NCBI GenBank assembly: GCA_030431675.1
Contig: JAUIIV010000006.1
Location: forward strand, 1-64,000
Length of the DNA: 64,000 nt
Direction of reading: 5' to 3'
Source: Gammaproteobacteria bacterium
GTDB taxonomy: Bacteria; Pseudomonadota; Gammaproteobacteria; UBA6186; Azoamicaceae
Shown piece after piece: positions 19,178 to 28,983 of the stretch; position 1 is the stretch's first letter, and every line of letters begins with the position of its first letter. A program made the position numbers and the translations under genes. The notes under the pieces were generated by a model. That model saw only the letters and a list, made by a program, of their open reading frames with translations. It had not been told where the DNA came from and ran no database searches.

Positions 19178-20145
19178 TGTGGCAATATATATTTCGTAGA
19201 GTTTTATATGCAATCCCTGTATTGATAGGGGTAAATATTATAACTTTTGCTCTGTTTTTTATGCTTAATTCTCCTGATAATATTGCGCATATGCAGTTAG
19301 GAAGCAAGCATGTAACAAAGGCAGAAATTGATAATTGGAAGAAAACGCACGGTTACGACTTGCCGCTATTTTTTAATAGTGAACAACATAGCTTTACACA
19401 GACAATATTTTGGCAAAAATCGATACGCTTGTTTGTTTTTGACTTTGGAGTATCAGATGGAGGTAGAGATATTGGTGAAGCGATTAGCGATCGGTACCTA
19501 CCTAGTCTTAGTATTGCAGTCCCAGCGCTTATAGTTGGGCTGTTTGTTAATATTGTGACCGCAATGGTTATGGCTTTTTTTAGAGGTGGTTATATTGATC
19601 ACTGGGGTGTAATTTTATGTGTAATATCCATGTCAATTTCAACTTTATTTTACATAATTGCTGGGCAATATTTTGTGGCCCGGGTGTTGAAGTGGGTGCC
19701 GGTATCAGGCTATGTTGATGGCTTTTACAGCTTGAAGTTTATTGCTTTGCCCGTTTTAGTGTCAGTTGTTGCTGGCATAGGTGCAGGTACTAGATGGTAC
19801 AGAGCACTGTTCTTAGAAGAGATTTCCAAAGATTACGTGCGTACTGCGCGTTCCAAAGGTTTATCAGAGCCACAAGTCTTATTTGGTCATGTACTACCCA
19901 ATGCTCTTGTACCAATTTTAACTGGAGTTGTAGTAATTATTCCCTTGTTATTTATGGGTAGCTTATTATTAGAATCTTTTTTTGCTATCCCTGGGTTAGG
20001 TAGTTTTACTATAGATGCTATACAAAATCAGGATTTTTCTATAGTGCGTGCTATGGTTTTTTTAGGAACTATTTTATATATAGTAGGTTTGATTCTCACT
20101 GATATATCTTACGTGATTGTAGACCCACGCGTGAGGTTTAACTAA
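19177..20145 (+). CDS. Peptide ABC transporter permease, DppB/OppB type
   Basis: This 322-residue inner-membrane permease has about six transmembrane helices. The N-terminal MWQYIFRRVLYAIPVLIGVNIITF is typical of OppB/DppB proteins. The cytoplasmic EAA-like loop contains YVRTARSKGLSEPQVLFGHVLPNAL (about residues 222-246), the contact site for the ATPase. It forms the channel with the next gene product. Start ATG overlaps the preceding TAA (TAATG), and the stop overlaps the next ATG in the same way, which indicates tight translational coupling. Confidence 0.93.
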   Translation: MWQYIFRRVLYAIPVLIGVNIITFALFFMLNSPDNIAHMQLGSKHVTKAEIDNWKKTHGYDLPLFFNSEQHSFTQTIFWQKSIRLFVFDFGVSDGGRDIGEAISDRYLPSLSIAVPALIVGLFVNIVTAMVMAFFRGGYIDHWGVILCVISMSISTLFYIIAGQYFVARVLKWVPVSGYVDGFYSLKFIALPVLVSVVAGIGAGTRWYRALFLEEISKDYVRTARSKGLSEPQVLFGHVLPNALVPILTGVVVIIPLLFMGSLLLESFFAIPGLGSFTIDAIQNQDFSIVRAMVFLGTILYIVGLILTDISYVIVDPRVRFN

Positions 20146-21425
20146 TGGTATTATTATGGACGGATGTCTTACTATTTTTGCTGCTAGTTTTATTAGCTAT
20201 AGCTATTTATGGTATATTAAAAAAACCATATTTACGTGAACGATTGCAAGATAGCTGCTCATCCCCAATTAGAGTTGCCTCAGTGCTCGTGTTAACAACA
20301 TTTGTTGTTATTGGTGTCTTAGACTCTATTCACTTTAGGCAAGATAATAAAGTGCTGAGTGTGCTTGATTTAGTGCTATTGCCTACTTCTGCACAAATGG
20401 AATCAACATATTCAGCGCCATTTGCTACAGAGTTGTTTGTTGAGCATATGGAAAAGGTTGATGCAGAAAATATAGTGTGGGTTACAGAGAAGCTAATACA
20501 TGTAGACCCTCTCCCAGTATTATATTTAATAGGGTTAGGTCTGATAGTTGGGAGTATTTTAGGTTTTCTGCTGCTTCTAATAGCAAAACGTTATTTTCAT
20601 AACATTAACACTGCAGCTACAGTATCAACCTATACTATTGCGATTACTCTTGTGACATTAAAAATATTAATGCTGCATTATCATGTGCTCGGGACTGATA
20701 AAGTAGGAGTTGATGTCTTATATGCTTCATTTAAAAGCATTAGAACAGGGCTAGTAATTGGTACAGTAACAACTTTAGTCACCCTTCCATTTGCGATTTT
20801 ATTTGGTACATTAGCTGGGTACATGCGTGGTTGGGTAGATGATGTCATTCAGTACGTATATACAACCCTAAGTTCTATTCCAGGTGTGTTGCTAATTGCT
20901 GCCGCTGTATTGACGTTAGACGCAGTTATCTCAAGACATGATAATTTCTTTTCCCTGATGGCGCAGCGCTCGGATATGCGTACATTGATCTTATGTGTCA
21001 TTCTTGGACTTACAAGTTGGACTGTATTATGTAGAATTTTACGTGCAGAGACATTAAAACTGCGCGAACAGGATTTTGTGTTAGTATCCAAGATTATGGG
21101 CGCAAATACATTACAGATTATCTGGCGTCACATTATACCAAATTTGGCGCATATTATTATTATCACAATTGCGTTAGATTTTAGCGCTCTGGTATTAGCA
21201 GAAGCGGTACTCTCTTATGTGGGAGTAGGGGTTGACCCATCTACATATAGTTGGGGAAATATGATTAATAGTGCGCGCATGGAACTTGGCCGTGAGCCTG
21301 TGATTTGGTGGTCACTGGTTGGTGCCTTTTCATTAATGTTTATGATGGTGTTATCGGCGAATATTTTTGCTGATGCTGTGCGTGATGCACTTGATCCACG
21401 GGCGGTGTCACATGTTGCAAATTAA
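20145..21425 (+). CDS. Peptide ABC transporter permease, DppC/OppC type, with N-terminal extension
   Basis: This 426-residue permease is about 100 residues longer than a standard DppC. Two extra hydrophobic stretches occupy the first 70 residues and a third lies near 125-145. The core carries the EAA loop (DFVLVSKIMGANTLQIIWRHIIPN, about 310-335) and the final helices. An enlarged N-terminal region also occurs in the long transporter subfamily to which the binding protein belongs. It pairs with the DppB-like protein. The start shares one base with the previous stop; the 3' end overlaps the ATPase gene by 14 bases. Confidence 0.9.
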   Translation: MVLLWTDVLLFLLLVLLAIAIYGILKKPYLRERLQDSCSSPIRVASVLVLTTFVVIGVLDSIHFRQDNKVLSVLDLVLLPTSAQMESTYSAPFATELFVEHMEKVDAENIVWVTEKLIHVDPLPVLYLIGLGLIVGSILGFLLLLIAKRYFHNINTAATVSTYTIAITLVTLKILMLHYHVLGTDKVGVDVLYASFKSIRTGLVIGTVTTLVTLPFAILFGTLAGYMRGWVDDVIQYVYTTLSSIPGVLLIAAAVLTLDAVISRHDNFFSLMAQRSDMRTLILCVILGLTSWTVLCRILRAETLKLREQDFVLVSKIMGANTLQIIWRHIIPNLAHIIIITIALDFSALVLAEAVLSYVGVGVDPSTYSWGNMINSARMELGREPVIWWSLVGAFSLMFMMVLSANIFADAVRDALDPRAVSHVAN

Positions 21426-22917
21426 AGATTTAAGCATTTACATTAAAGGCCAACTACTAGTTGATAACATTAGCTTTAGTATTAAGCAAGGAGAAATGTT
21501 TGCTCTGCTTGGTGAGTCTGGTAGTGGAAAATCACTGACTGCGCTAAGCATTATGCGCTTGCTGCCTGCTAATGCATTATATGGTAATAAAAGTAGCATT
21601 TGCTTGCAAGAAAAGGAATTACTTGATTTAACAAATCGTCAAATGAGAACTGTGCGCCGTCAACGTTTGGGCATGATTTTCCAAGATCCAATGACATCTC
21701 TCAATCCAGTTATGACAATAGGCAAACAATTATCAGAGGCAGTGCAAGGTACCCCTGATAAAGAGGAGTTAATTTCATTACTCGAAAAAGTAAAAATATC
21801 TCAACCTGCAGAGCGACTTAATAACTATCCACATGAGCTATCTGGCGGTATGAAACAGCGAGTTATTATTGCTATGGCTCTGGCTAGCAAGCCAAGTTTG
21901 TTAATTGCCGACGAGCCTACTACTGCACTAGATGTTACAACTCAAGCAGAAATCCTCAAGTTATTACGAGATATTATTTATGCAGAAAACATGGCTTTGC
22001 TTTTTATTACACACGATTTAGCCCTCGCTGCACAAAATGCAGATCAAATAGCTGTAATGCAAAAAGGTTGTATAGTTGAGCAAGCAGCAAGTAAACAATT
22101 TTTTAAATCTGCTAAAGATCCGTGCTCCAAGAAGTTACTGCAGAGCTTACCAGATAATTTGCACCTTGATTTAGCAAATCCAAGTAATGAGCAGATCCTT
22201 TCAGCACAAAGTCTACGCGTGTACTTTCCGATTAGATCTGGGATATTTAAACGCACTGTAGGGTATGTAAAAGCAGTAGATGAAGTTGATTTTACCTTAA
22301 ATAAGCGTGAAACCCTGGCAGTAGTTGGAGAGTCTGGTAGTGGCAAGACAACGCTAGGTAAAGCTATATTAGGTTTGTTACCAGAAGCTAGGGGTAATAT
22401 ATCCAGAGGTAATGATCGTTTGCAGGTAATATTTCAAGACCCATTTTCAGCGTTAGATCCCAAGTTGCGGATTTACGATAGTTTAGTTGAAGGAATACGA
22501 CATGAAAATGACAAAGATAAAACCATCGATAAGTTACTTGCAGCAGTTGGTTTGCCTGAAGAATATAAATGGCGTTTTGCACATGAAATATCTGGTGGTG
22601 AGAGACAAAGAGTATGTATAGCTCGTGCTTTAACAGTTAAGCCAGATATAATTATATGTGATGAGCCTACCAGCTCTTTAGATGTGTCGGTGCAAGCACA
22701 AGTGCTAGAATTGTTAACTAAACTCCAGAGAGAGTATGGTCTTACCTATATATTTATTACCCATGATATATCCCTTGTGCGTTTGCTCGCACATAAAGTT
22801 ATTGTTATGTATAAGGGTAAAATTGTCGAAGCTGGGGATAAAGAGCAGGTTTTAAATTCACCACAACATGATTATACGAAGAGATTATTGGACTCTGTGC
22901 CTAGTGTCGTAGCCTAA
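21412..22917 (+). CDS. Peptide ABC transporter double ATPase (DppD-DppF fusion)
   Basis: This 501-residue protein contains two complete nucleotide-binding domains. The first has GESGSGKS (Walker A), LSGGMKQR (signature) and [12 protein letters not shown] (Walker B). The second has [17 protein letters not shown] and [12 protein letters not shown]. Such fused ATPases (YejF/GsiA-like) energise peptide importers with both permeases. The start is the ATG at 21412, giving [10 protein letters not shown]; a TTG at 21367 would add an unrelated leader. The order of binding protein, B, C and fused ATPase is that of yejABEF-type operons, but I do not claim orthology with yej. Confidence 0.94.
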   Translation: MLQIKDLSIYIKGQLLVDNISFSIKQGEMFALLGESGSGKSLTALSIMRLLPANALYGNKSSICLQEKELLDLTNRQMRTVRRQRLGMIFQDPMTSLNPVMTIGKQLSEAVQGTPDKEELISLLEKVKISQPAERLNNYPHELSGGMKQRVIIAMALASKPSLLIADEPTTALDVTTQAEILKLLRDIIYAENMALLFITHDLALAAQNADQIAVMQKGCIVEQAASKQFFKSAKDPCSKKLLQSLPDNLHLDLANPSNEQILSAQSLRVYFPIRSGIFKRTVGYVKAVDEVDFTLNKRETLAVVGESGSGKTTLGKAILGLLPEARGNISRGNDRLQVIFQDPFSALDPKLRIYDSLVEGIRHENDKDKTIDKLLAAVGLPEEYKWRFAHEISGGERQRVCIARALTVKPDIIICDEPTSSLDVSVQAQVLELLTKLQREYGLTYIFITHDISLVRLLAHKVIVMYKGKIVEAGDKEQVLNSPQHDYTKRLLDSVPSVVA

Positions 22918-22997
22918 AACTTACATAGTATTACGTGTATGTTCTAATCCAGACTGTACTAGGATTACCTGTAATATTAGAATAACAAGTTGGGATA

Positions 22998-23954
22998 TTA
23001 ATTTATCAAGCTATCGAAATTCTCACCGCGGGTGTGAATAATTTCTTTGAGAGACTTTAAAGCTTCAGATTGTAGTTGGCGCACGCGCTCGCGCGTAAGA
23101 CCAATTTCATTACCTGTCTGTTCAAGAGTTGTTGGTTCAAATTGATTAAGTCCAAAACGGCGCTCTATAACTGCGCGTTGCATACAGCTAAGTTTTCCTA
23201 ACCAACGGTTAAGGTGCTGTTTTAGATTTTCTGTAGATGCATGATCGGCAGGGTCAATTTCATCGCCACTTATAGTGTCTAGTAATGGGCGACTGATATC
23301 ATCTGAAATAGGCATATCTACGGATATAATTTTTTCATTTAGGGCTAAAAGCTGCTCTACATCAGCAGGAGAGCGGTCCATTTTATTTGCAATTTCTTCT
23401 GCAGTTGGCTCGTGATCAAGTTCTTTTGCTAGTTCCCGGCTTGCTCTGAGGCAAGCATTAAGTCTTTTAACCACATGTACCGGTAATCTTATCGTGCGGT
23501 TTTGGCTCATGATAGCTCGTTCAATTGTTTGTTGGATCCACCATGCACCATAGGTAGAAAATCTAAAGCCTAATTCTGGGTCAAACTTTTCTACAGCGCG
23601 AATAAGACCTATATTGCCTTCTTCGATTAAGTCTAAAATAGGCATACCGCTACGCACATAGCGTCGTGCAATTTTAACTACCAGACGTAAGTTACTTTCG
23701 ATCATACGCTTTTTAGCCGCAGCATCACCTTTATGCACTAGTCTAGCAAAGTGCACTTCTTCTTCCTTCGTTAGGAGTGGGGCAGCTCCAATCTCTTTAA
23801 GGTAGATATCAGTAGGGTCTGGCGAGCAATCTTCGCTGGTTGCTCGTTTGGTTGCAGGGCGGCCACGTTTGGGCTTAGCCTTAGTTTCTGTCAGCACACC
23901 TTCAGGTTGCTGCTTATCTTGCTCTGCTAATTTTTGCTGCTTTAATGTGTACAT
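22998..23954 (-). CDS. RpoS-type sigma factor, first copy
   Basis: This 318-residue group 2 sigma factor lacks the acidic region 1.1. It has region 1.2 (TDIYLKEIGAAPLLTKEEEV), region 2 ([47 protein letters not shown]), region 3 and region 4 ending [19 protein letters not shown]. Region 2.4 reads GAWWIQQ where RpoS proteins normally have ATWWIRQ. A Lys-rich leader with an AT-hook-like KPKRGRPATKR (about 32-42) precedes region 1.2. The ATG at 23954 is preceded by AGGTG at good spacing. A second RpoS-type gene lies at 51956, in the classical nlpD-linked position, so this one looks like the divergent paralogue. Confidence 0.9.
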   Translation of the reverse strand: MYTLKQQKLAEQDKQQPEGVLTETKAKPKRGRPATKRATSEDCSPDPTDIYLKEIGAAPLLTKEEEVHFARLVHKGDAAAKKRMIESNLRLVVKIARRYVRSGMPILDLIEEGNIGLIRAVEKFDPELGFRFSTYGAWWIQQTIERAIMSQNRTIRLPVHVVKRLNACLRASRELAKELDHEPTAEEIANKMDRSPADVEQLLALNEKIISVDMPISDDISRPLLDTISGDEIDPADHASTENLKQHLNRWLGKLSCMQRAVIERRFGLNQFEPTTLEQTGNEIGLTRERVRQLQSEALKSLKEIIHTRGENFDSLIN

Positions 23955-24110
23955 GCAACACACCTACATTATCTATGACTGATACTGAATAGTTCGGCAT
24001 ATGTGCAGATAAACTTTAGTTTTGTGAGGGATATAACAGCGTGCTATTGCGTGCAGATACAAAATGGCATAGTTTACTCCTATGTTGTGGAGGCAGCAGC
24101 AGTTAGTTGC

Positions 24111-24139
24111 TTGACATTCTGGCAAACATGTGGTTTAAT
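24111..24139 (+). promoter_or_regulatory. Sigma-70-like promoter (TTGACA - 17 - TTTAAT)
   Basis: A perfect -35 box TTGACA (24111-24116) and a -10 box TTTAAT (24134-24139) are separated by exactly 17 bases, upstream of the gene at 24172. This is the best-looking promoter in the window. Confidence 0.7.
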
Positions 24140-24171
24140 GCCCACTAGAACTACAAGGGGAGATAACTACT

Positions 24172-26034
24172 ATGTCTTTAGTAACAGCGGCTTTAGCAGA
24201 TCAAGAGACTCAGGCGCGAGAAGGCTTATTGAGGCTATATAACGACGAGCGTCTGCCGTTTAAAGATGGTGTAGTAAGAATCTTAGAGGATTTAGCGCCA
24301 GGGGCAATAATTCCCGCTGATGTTTTAGAAAGATATGTCCCACTTACTCCTGAGCATATACAAGAGTTTATGGAGAAACAACCTCAAGGTTTGTCTGTGA
24401 AAAGACTTCTTTGTAATGCAAAATTGTATGGATATCTCAAACTAATAACCGGCGATCAGAAGACGGATGTAGTTAATGCGGCTTTGCGTCAGAAAGCTCG
24501 TAACATGGGTAAAGAATTAGACATGAAGGATCATATTAGAGTATGCGAGTTTATTGAGAGTGATTTAGATGATGACGGCGCAGAACATCTGCTGCATGAT
24601 GTAGAACGTGGCTTAGCAGTAAATCTACATTATAAAAAGAAAAGTCAGAACCGAGATATATTACTACAGCTCCGAGATGGCGACTTTACGAGCAGTAATG
24701 TAAGTAGAGATAGTCAAGACTTTGGTATAGGTAATTTGATTAAAACAATTACTGGTGGATTTGTATCAAGGGCACAAAAGGTTGCAGAGGAATCTGAGAG
24801 ACAAGCTGATTTGGCTAATCCTGGTCGCAAACTTACTCCTAGGGAGTGTGAAGCTCTTGGTGAAAATAGTGCTTTATTAAGTAATGGTATAGAAGCCTTG
24901 CGTGAAGTTAATGAGGCCTTGGCTAAGAACTTTGCTGACAGAATTAGAAAGAAATTATTAAAAAAACCAATGGGTAGGGAAATCACTGAGAAACGTGTAC
25001 AATATGTATTATCTAAATTGGTATTTGCGCTACAAAAAGAAAGAGATCCGGCAACTGGTGCCAAAAGCAGTAAGTGTTTTCAACAAGCTAAGGTAATCAA
25101 CCGCGCTCTGTTTGATGATGTATATCAGAGAGAAAAACAGTCAATTGATAAAGCTTCAGAACACTGGGCAGAGATTACCGAGTTTGAAAAGTCTTGTCTT
25201 ACAGGTGACTCTGATGGACAGACACCTTCTCCAGAAGATCTTGAATATATTCGTCAGCTAGAAAGTCTGCAACAGAAAGTAGATCAAACTGTTGGTGTTG
25301 TTACTGATGCAGAGGATTTTGATGATTCCAAAGGAGCTGAGCTTGCGAAAAGGGTTGCAAAAGTTAGCGGTGCTTGGGCCGCGATGGCTTTGCAAGATTC
25401 ATTTGCGGATGAAGATAAGGATGGTCTAGAAAGTCTATACAAGACAGATTACCTGTCCCAATATATAAAACACAAAAAGAAAATGCTTGAACGAAGTAAA
25501 TCGAAGCCACAGATGTTTGTGAGCGAAGATGCATATGATACAGAACGTAGCAACGAGTTTACGCGTATTAGCGAGTCTCTTGCTGATATTAAGAAGCAGA
25601 TTCGTGACGCTCTCAATGAGGGTGAAGATAAACTTGGAAAAGCAAACTTTGCTAGGCTCCAAGATGTTGCTGAAGAAGTTGATACAACTTTGAGTGAAAT
25701 TACTACAAGATGGTCTAATCCGATATCATGGTTTAGAAGTCATGGCTCTAGGGCACAGCAAGCAAAGAGAATTACAGAGTTGCGGGCCAAAGAAAAGGGT
25801 TATAAAGGGACACTTGATGCAGTAAGGAAGAAATCGGAAACTTCTACCAATACTAACAAACCTGCAGATCAACAATCCCAGGCTGGTCAGCCAGCTCAAC
25901 AAGGACAGCAACAGCCGCCAATGGATTGGTTGAATAATCTTATGAGAGGGCAAGGTCAGAACAACCAACCTGGTAATCAGCCGCCACAGCCGCAACCTGG
26001 GCCACAACCTGTGCCGCAAGGCCCGGGGCAGTGA
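24172..26034 (+). CDS. Large hypothetical protein with coiled coils and Pro/Gln-rich tail
   Basis: I do not recognise this 620-residue protein. It has no signal peptide or membrane segment. It is mostly helical and charged, with probable coiled coils around residues 215-265 and 430-540. The last 60 residues are a low-complexity Gln/Pro/Asn/Gly tail (ending QPGPQPVPQGPGQ). A good ribosome-binding site (GGGGAG) and a consensus promoter precede the ATG, so it is probably well expressed. Disordered Pro/Gln tails occur in secreted effectors and in scaffold proteins, but no catalytic motif is visible. It is followed by a terminator. Confidence 0.6.
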   Translation: MSLVTAALADQETQAREGLLRLYNDERLPFKDGVVRILEDLAPGAIIPADVLERYVPLTPEHIQEFMEKQPQGLSVKRLLCNAKLYGYLKLITGDQKTDVVNAALRQKARNMGKELDMKDHIRVCEFIESDLDDDGAEHLLHDVERGLAVNLHYKKKSQNRDILLQLRDGDFTSSNVSRDSQDFGIGNLIKTITGGFVSRAQKVAEESERQADLANPGRKLTPRECEALGENSALLSNGIEALREVNEALAKNFADRIRKKLLKKPMGREITEKRVQYVLSKLVFALQKERDPATGAKSSKCFQQAKVINRALFDDVYQREKQSIDKASEHWAEITEFEKSCLTGDSDGQTPSPEDLEYIRQLESLQQKVDQTVGVVTDAEDFDDSKGAELAKRVAKVSGAWAAMALQDSFADEDKDGLESLYKTDYLSQYIKHKKKMLERSKSKPQMFVSEDAYDTERSNEFTRISESLADIKKQIRDALNEGEDKLGKANFARLQDVAEEVDTTLSEITTRWSNPISWFRSHGSRAQQAKRITELRAKEKGYKGTLDAVRKKSETSTNTNKPADQQSQAGQPAQQGQQQPPMDWLNNLMRGQGQNNQPGNQPPQPQPGPQPVPQGPGQ

Positions 26035-26077
26035 TTTAAAAAATAGAGCGTTATCTGTAGACCTTGACTTAAACATT

Positions 26078-26123
26078 CATCCCTGAGTTAATACTAATTG
26101 TATTTCTCAGGGATGTTTTGTTT
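26078..26123 (+). terminator. Rho-independent terminator after the 620-aa gene
   Basis: A perfect 10-bp stem (CATCCCTGAG against CTCAGGGATG) with an 18-base AT loop is followed by TTTTGTTT. It ends the upstream transcript. It lies across the first codons of the longest frame of the next gene, which supports a later start for that gene. Confidence 0.75.
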
Positions 26124-26136
26124 GAGGGTGTGGAAT

Positions 26137-28548
26137 GTGTTTGTAAATATGTTAGCTCGCTTTTCTATTATAAGCTTGTTGCTTATAAGCATGAATGTTT
26201 ATGCTGATCCAGTATCTCTGCCAACTTGGACGGTTGTAGAGAAAAAATTCTTATCAGATAGCGGTCGGCAGGCAGAATACAAGCACGAATTGATACCGGT
26301 TATAGAAACTCGTAACCAATATGAGTTAGGTAAACTTACAGCGCTGCGATTCCTTGAATGGGTTAAGGATAATCCAAATGGAGTAATATCGCTCACAAGT
26401 GGAAATACCCCAGAATATTTTATTAAGTATTTATCTTACTATAAGCGAAAATGGCAAGATCCTAAGGTACGTGCAGAACTAAGTGCATATGGTGATTTTC
26501 CAGAGAGTTTTCCGGATACGAGTAATCTAAGATTTGTACAAATAGAAGACTACTATCCATTATCAGCTAAGCATTATAAGAAAGTATCAAATTATATCCA
26601 ACGCCACTATTGTTCAATCTTAGGTATTAAGCCTGAAAATACTTTGTTGATGAACTATGCCGAAAAGGGCATTCTAGCTGAGAAGGGAATGCATGTGCTG
26701 TTTATGAATGGTAAGGTGGACTTGGATGTTTTAGATTCTGAGCCTAGCTCGCAATTAGAAGCATGGCAACAGCAAGCTATTCGTGAGTTGGATAAATTTT
26801 GCGTTGAATATGAAAATAAGGTGCGTGCATGGGGCGGCATTGATTTCTTTGTAGGTAGCATAAGTTACGGGGGCCATGTGGGCTTTAATGCACCTGGTAC
26901 GAGTGTAGATAGTCCTACCCACATAACAGAATTAGATTATCGACGTGGAGCGCAGGCGGCTAAAGATTTAGGTGGTATAGTCCATGCTCAAGATAAGGTT
27001 GCTATTAGTATTGGCCTTGGCACTATCACTATGAAACCAGATGTAATCATGATAGTCATGGCCGACGGAGACTCAAAGTCAGAAGTGGTTAAGGACGCTG
27101 TTGAGAGAGAGTTTGACTTACAATATCCTGCAACCATTATGCAAAAGATACCCAATGCACGTTTTTATGTTACTCATGGTGCAGCAAAGGGTCTAATTGA
27201 TAGGCGCACTGAAGATATTAGTATAGCGACTAGGAACGGCTGGAGTGTAGATTTACTAGAAGAAGTGATTCTACAAATAGCTTTAGCAGAGCAGAAGCAA
27301 ATACTACATATAACTGAAGCGGATCTAGAAAAGTATGATGCAGGGAAATTAATTCTACTAAATCCCCCCAAATTATTGCCGGCTATTTTAGATGATATTC
27401 ATGCACGTTTGATTAGTAAGATAGATGCTGGCTTTGATTTAGTCGCTAGTAAGGGCAAAAGACTACTACATACTGCACCACATCATGATGATATAATGTT
27501 AGCCTACTATCCGTTAGTTGAGCATTTTTCAACAAGGCATAAAAATCATATTGCCTATTTAACTAGTGGCTTCAACTCAGTATCAGATAAACATGTTCTA
27601 AGAGTGCTTAACCGGGTTGGAGAATCCTGGATTAATCAAGAGCAAGATGAAATATTTAAACGTACATATGAATCTACAATTAGCAAGTTCAAAACCTTAT
27701 TTGCTAAGCAAGACCTTGATCAGATGAAAAATCTGCAAACTACGATTTTACTTAAACACTTGGCATATATATATGATGCCAAGAATGTTGAACAGCTAAA
27801 GCATACAGTGCGTTGGTTAAAAGATGAGTATTTTCCAAATAAACATCCTGGAGACTTAGATATCCCAAGTATAAAGCTACTTAAGGGTATGATCCGTGAA
27901 TCAGAGTCAGACTCGTTGTGGTCGCTTAAAAATATTCCATTGCACAGTATTTCTCATTTTCGTTCAGAGTTTTATAGTGGGCGTGAATTTGCTAAGACGC
28001 CACGTTTCAATATTGATGTGCTGCCTTTTATTAATTTGTTAAATGACTTTCGCCCGGAAATTATTACCTTAGCCGATGATCCGCAAAGTGCACCACCCAA
28101 GACCAATTATTACGTATTACAGATTATTGCTGATGCTCTGCGTAGTAAAGAAGTGCAGCACGTGGATAATTTGCAAATCATAGGTTATCGTAATATCTGG
28201 TTTAGATACCCCCTGTATGAGTCTAATATATATTACCCTGTATCCACTAATAATATCTCTATGTTGCGTAAAGTATTTGCATCATGCTTTAAGACTCAAC
28301 AGGAAGCAGCTTTTCCTAATCCTTTTTTTGCTGGCGAGTTCTCTGAATTGGCGGGGGTGATTCAGCAAGATCAATTGCAGCAGTTAAAAGTCTTGCTAGG
28401 CAATGATTTTTTTGATAAACATAGCAACCCAGAGATTAAAAATGCAGTAGGTATGATTTGTATGCGCAGTATGAACCTAAACGACTTATTCAAACGTGCC
28501 GCAGATTTACATATAGCTTTGGAATTAGAAGATAATTTTTTCTTTTAG
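26137..28548 (+). CDS. Exported NagB-like / PIG-L deacetylase-like fusion protein
   Basis: This roughly 803-residue protein has a signal peptide (LARFSIISLLLISMNVYA). Residues about 50-390 resemble glucosamine-6-phosphate deaminase (NagB), with GGHVGFNAPGTS at the place of NagB's DGHIAFNEP. The following domain has LHTAPHHDDIMLAYYP, the zinc-site motif (PHxDD) of PIG-L/LmbE N-acetylglucosamine deacetylases. Fused NagB/PIG-L proteins are known elsewhere, but usually cytosolic. In the NagB half the catalytic Asp and the Glu of NEP seem replaced (Gly and Ala), so it may bind rather than deaminate sugar. The GTG at 26137 has AGGG eight bases upstream; ATG 26149 is the alternative. It is possibly active on host amino sugars. 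Confidence 0.75.
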   Translation: MFVNMLARFSIISLLLISMNVYADPVSLPTWTVVEKKFLSDSGRQAEYKHELIPVIETRNQYELGKLTALRFLEWVKDNPNGVISLTSGNTPEYFIKYLSYYKRKWQDPKVRAELSAYGDFPESFPDTSNLRFVQIEDYYPLSAKHYKKVSNYIQRHYCSILGIKPENTLLMNYAEKGILAEKGMHVLFMNGKVDLDVLDSEPSSQLEAWQQQAIRELDKFCVEYENKVRAWGGIDFFVGSISYGGHVGFNAPGTSVDSPTHITELDYRRGAQAAKDLGGIVHAQDKVAISIGLGTITMKPDVIMIVMADGDSKSEVVKDAVEREFDLQYPATIMQKIPNARFYVTHGAAKGLIDRRTEDISIATRNGWSVDLLEEVILQIALAEQKQILHITEADLEKYDAGKLILLNPPKLLPAILDDIHARLISKIDAGFDLVASKGKRLLHTAPHHDDIMLAYYPLVEHFSTRHKNHIAYLTSGFNSVSDKHVLRVLNRVGESWINQEQDEIFKRTYESTISKFKTLFAKQDLDQMKNLQTTILLKHLAYIYDAKNVEQLKHTVRWLKDEYFPNKHPGDLDIPSIKLLKGMIRESESDSLWSLKNIPLHSISHFRSEFYSGREFAKTPRFNIDVLPFINLLNDFRPEIITLADDPQSAPPKTNYYVLQIIADALRSKEVQHVDNLQIIGYRNIWFRYPLYESNIYYPVSTNNISMLRKVFASCFKTQQEAAFPNPFFAGEFSELAGVIQQDQLQQLKVLLGNDFFDKHSNPEIKNAVGMICMRSMNLNDLFKRAADLHIALELEDNFFF

Positions 28549-28557
28549 GATTTTATT

Positions 28558-28983
28558 TTGCAAGATTATACTATAGATAAATGTTCCAATGACGATTATT
28601 TACGTCTTTCACGTTCAATTACCCAGTTTAACTTAGCCCATCTTCCTAAAGGGGCTGGTGACAACTTAGTAGCGCTTGGCTTAGTAATACGAGATCATTT
28701 AAAGATGATAGGGGGCGTTACTGGAAAATTACTATTAGGACAGACTTTATCCATTGATATTCTGTGGGTAGATGAAGCTTATCGTGGTCAGGATTGCGGA
28801 ACTAGGCTACTGGACGCTATAGAGAAAAAGGCTAAAGAGCTCAATTCACGGCTTGTAGTAGTTGATACCTTTGATTTTCAAGCGTTAGATTTTTATAAAA
28901 AAAATGGTTACACACTTTTTGGTGAACTTCAAGATAGCCCATATCCTGGAAATACTCATTATTATCTAAATAAAAGGCTTTAA
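28558..28983 (+). CDS. GNAT-family N-acetyltransferase
   Basis: This 141-residue protein has the GNAT acetyl-CoA fold. Motif A reads VDEAYRGQDCGTRLLDAIEKKA (the R/QxxGxG-type loop, about residues 72-93), followed by VVVDTFDFQALDFYKKNGY, the usual C-terminal strand and helix. It should acetylate an amine on a small molecule or protein; the substrate is unknown. It starts with a TTG after AGGA, nine bases behind the NagB/PIG-L gene, so the two are probably co-transcribed. Its stop overlaps the stop of the convergent UPF0149 gene by four bases. Confidence 0.85.
   Translation: MQDYTIDKCSNDDYLRLSRSITQFNLAHLPKGAGDNLVALGLVIRDHLKMIGGVTGKLLLGQTLSIDILWVDEAYRGQDCGTRLLDAIEKKAKELNSRLVVVDTFDFQALDFYKKNGYTLFGELQDSPYPGNTHYYLNKRL

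Noticed and set aside
17147..22917. Naming the transporter yejABEF
   Set aside because: The order and fused ATPase agree, but the binding protein belongs to a longer subfamily with a C-terminal helix and the DppC-like permease is larger; orthology with the microcin C transporter cannot be shown.
24003..24242. A 79-codon frame upstream of and into the 24172 gene
   Set aside because: It runs through the consensus promoter and leader of the next gene and lacks a ribosome-binding site.
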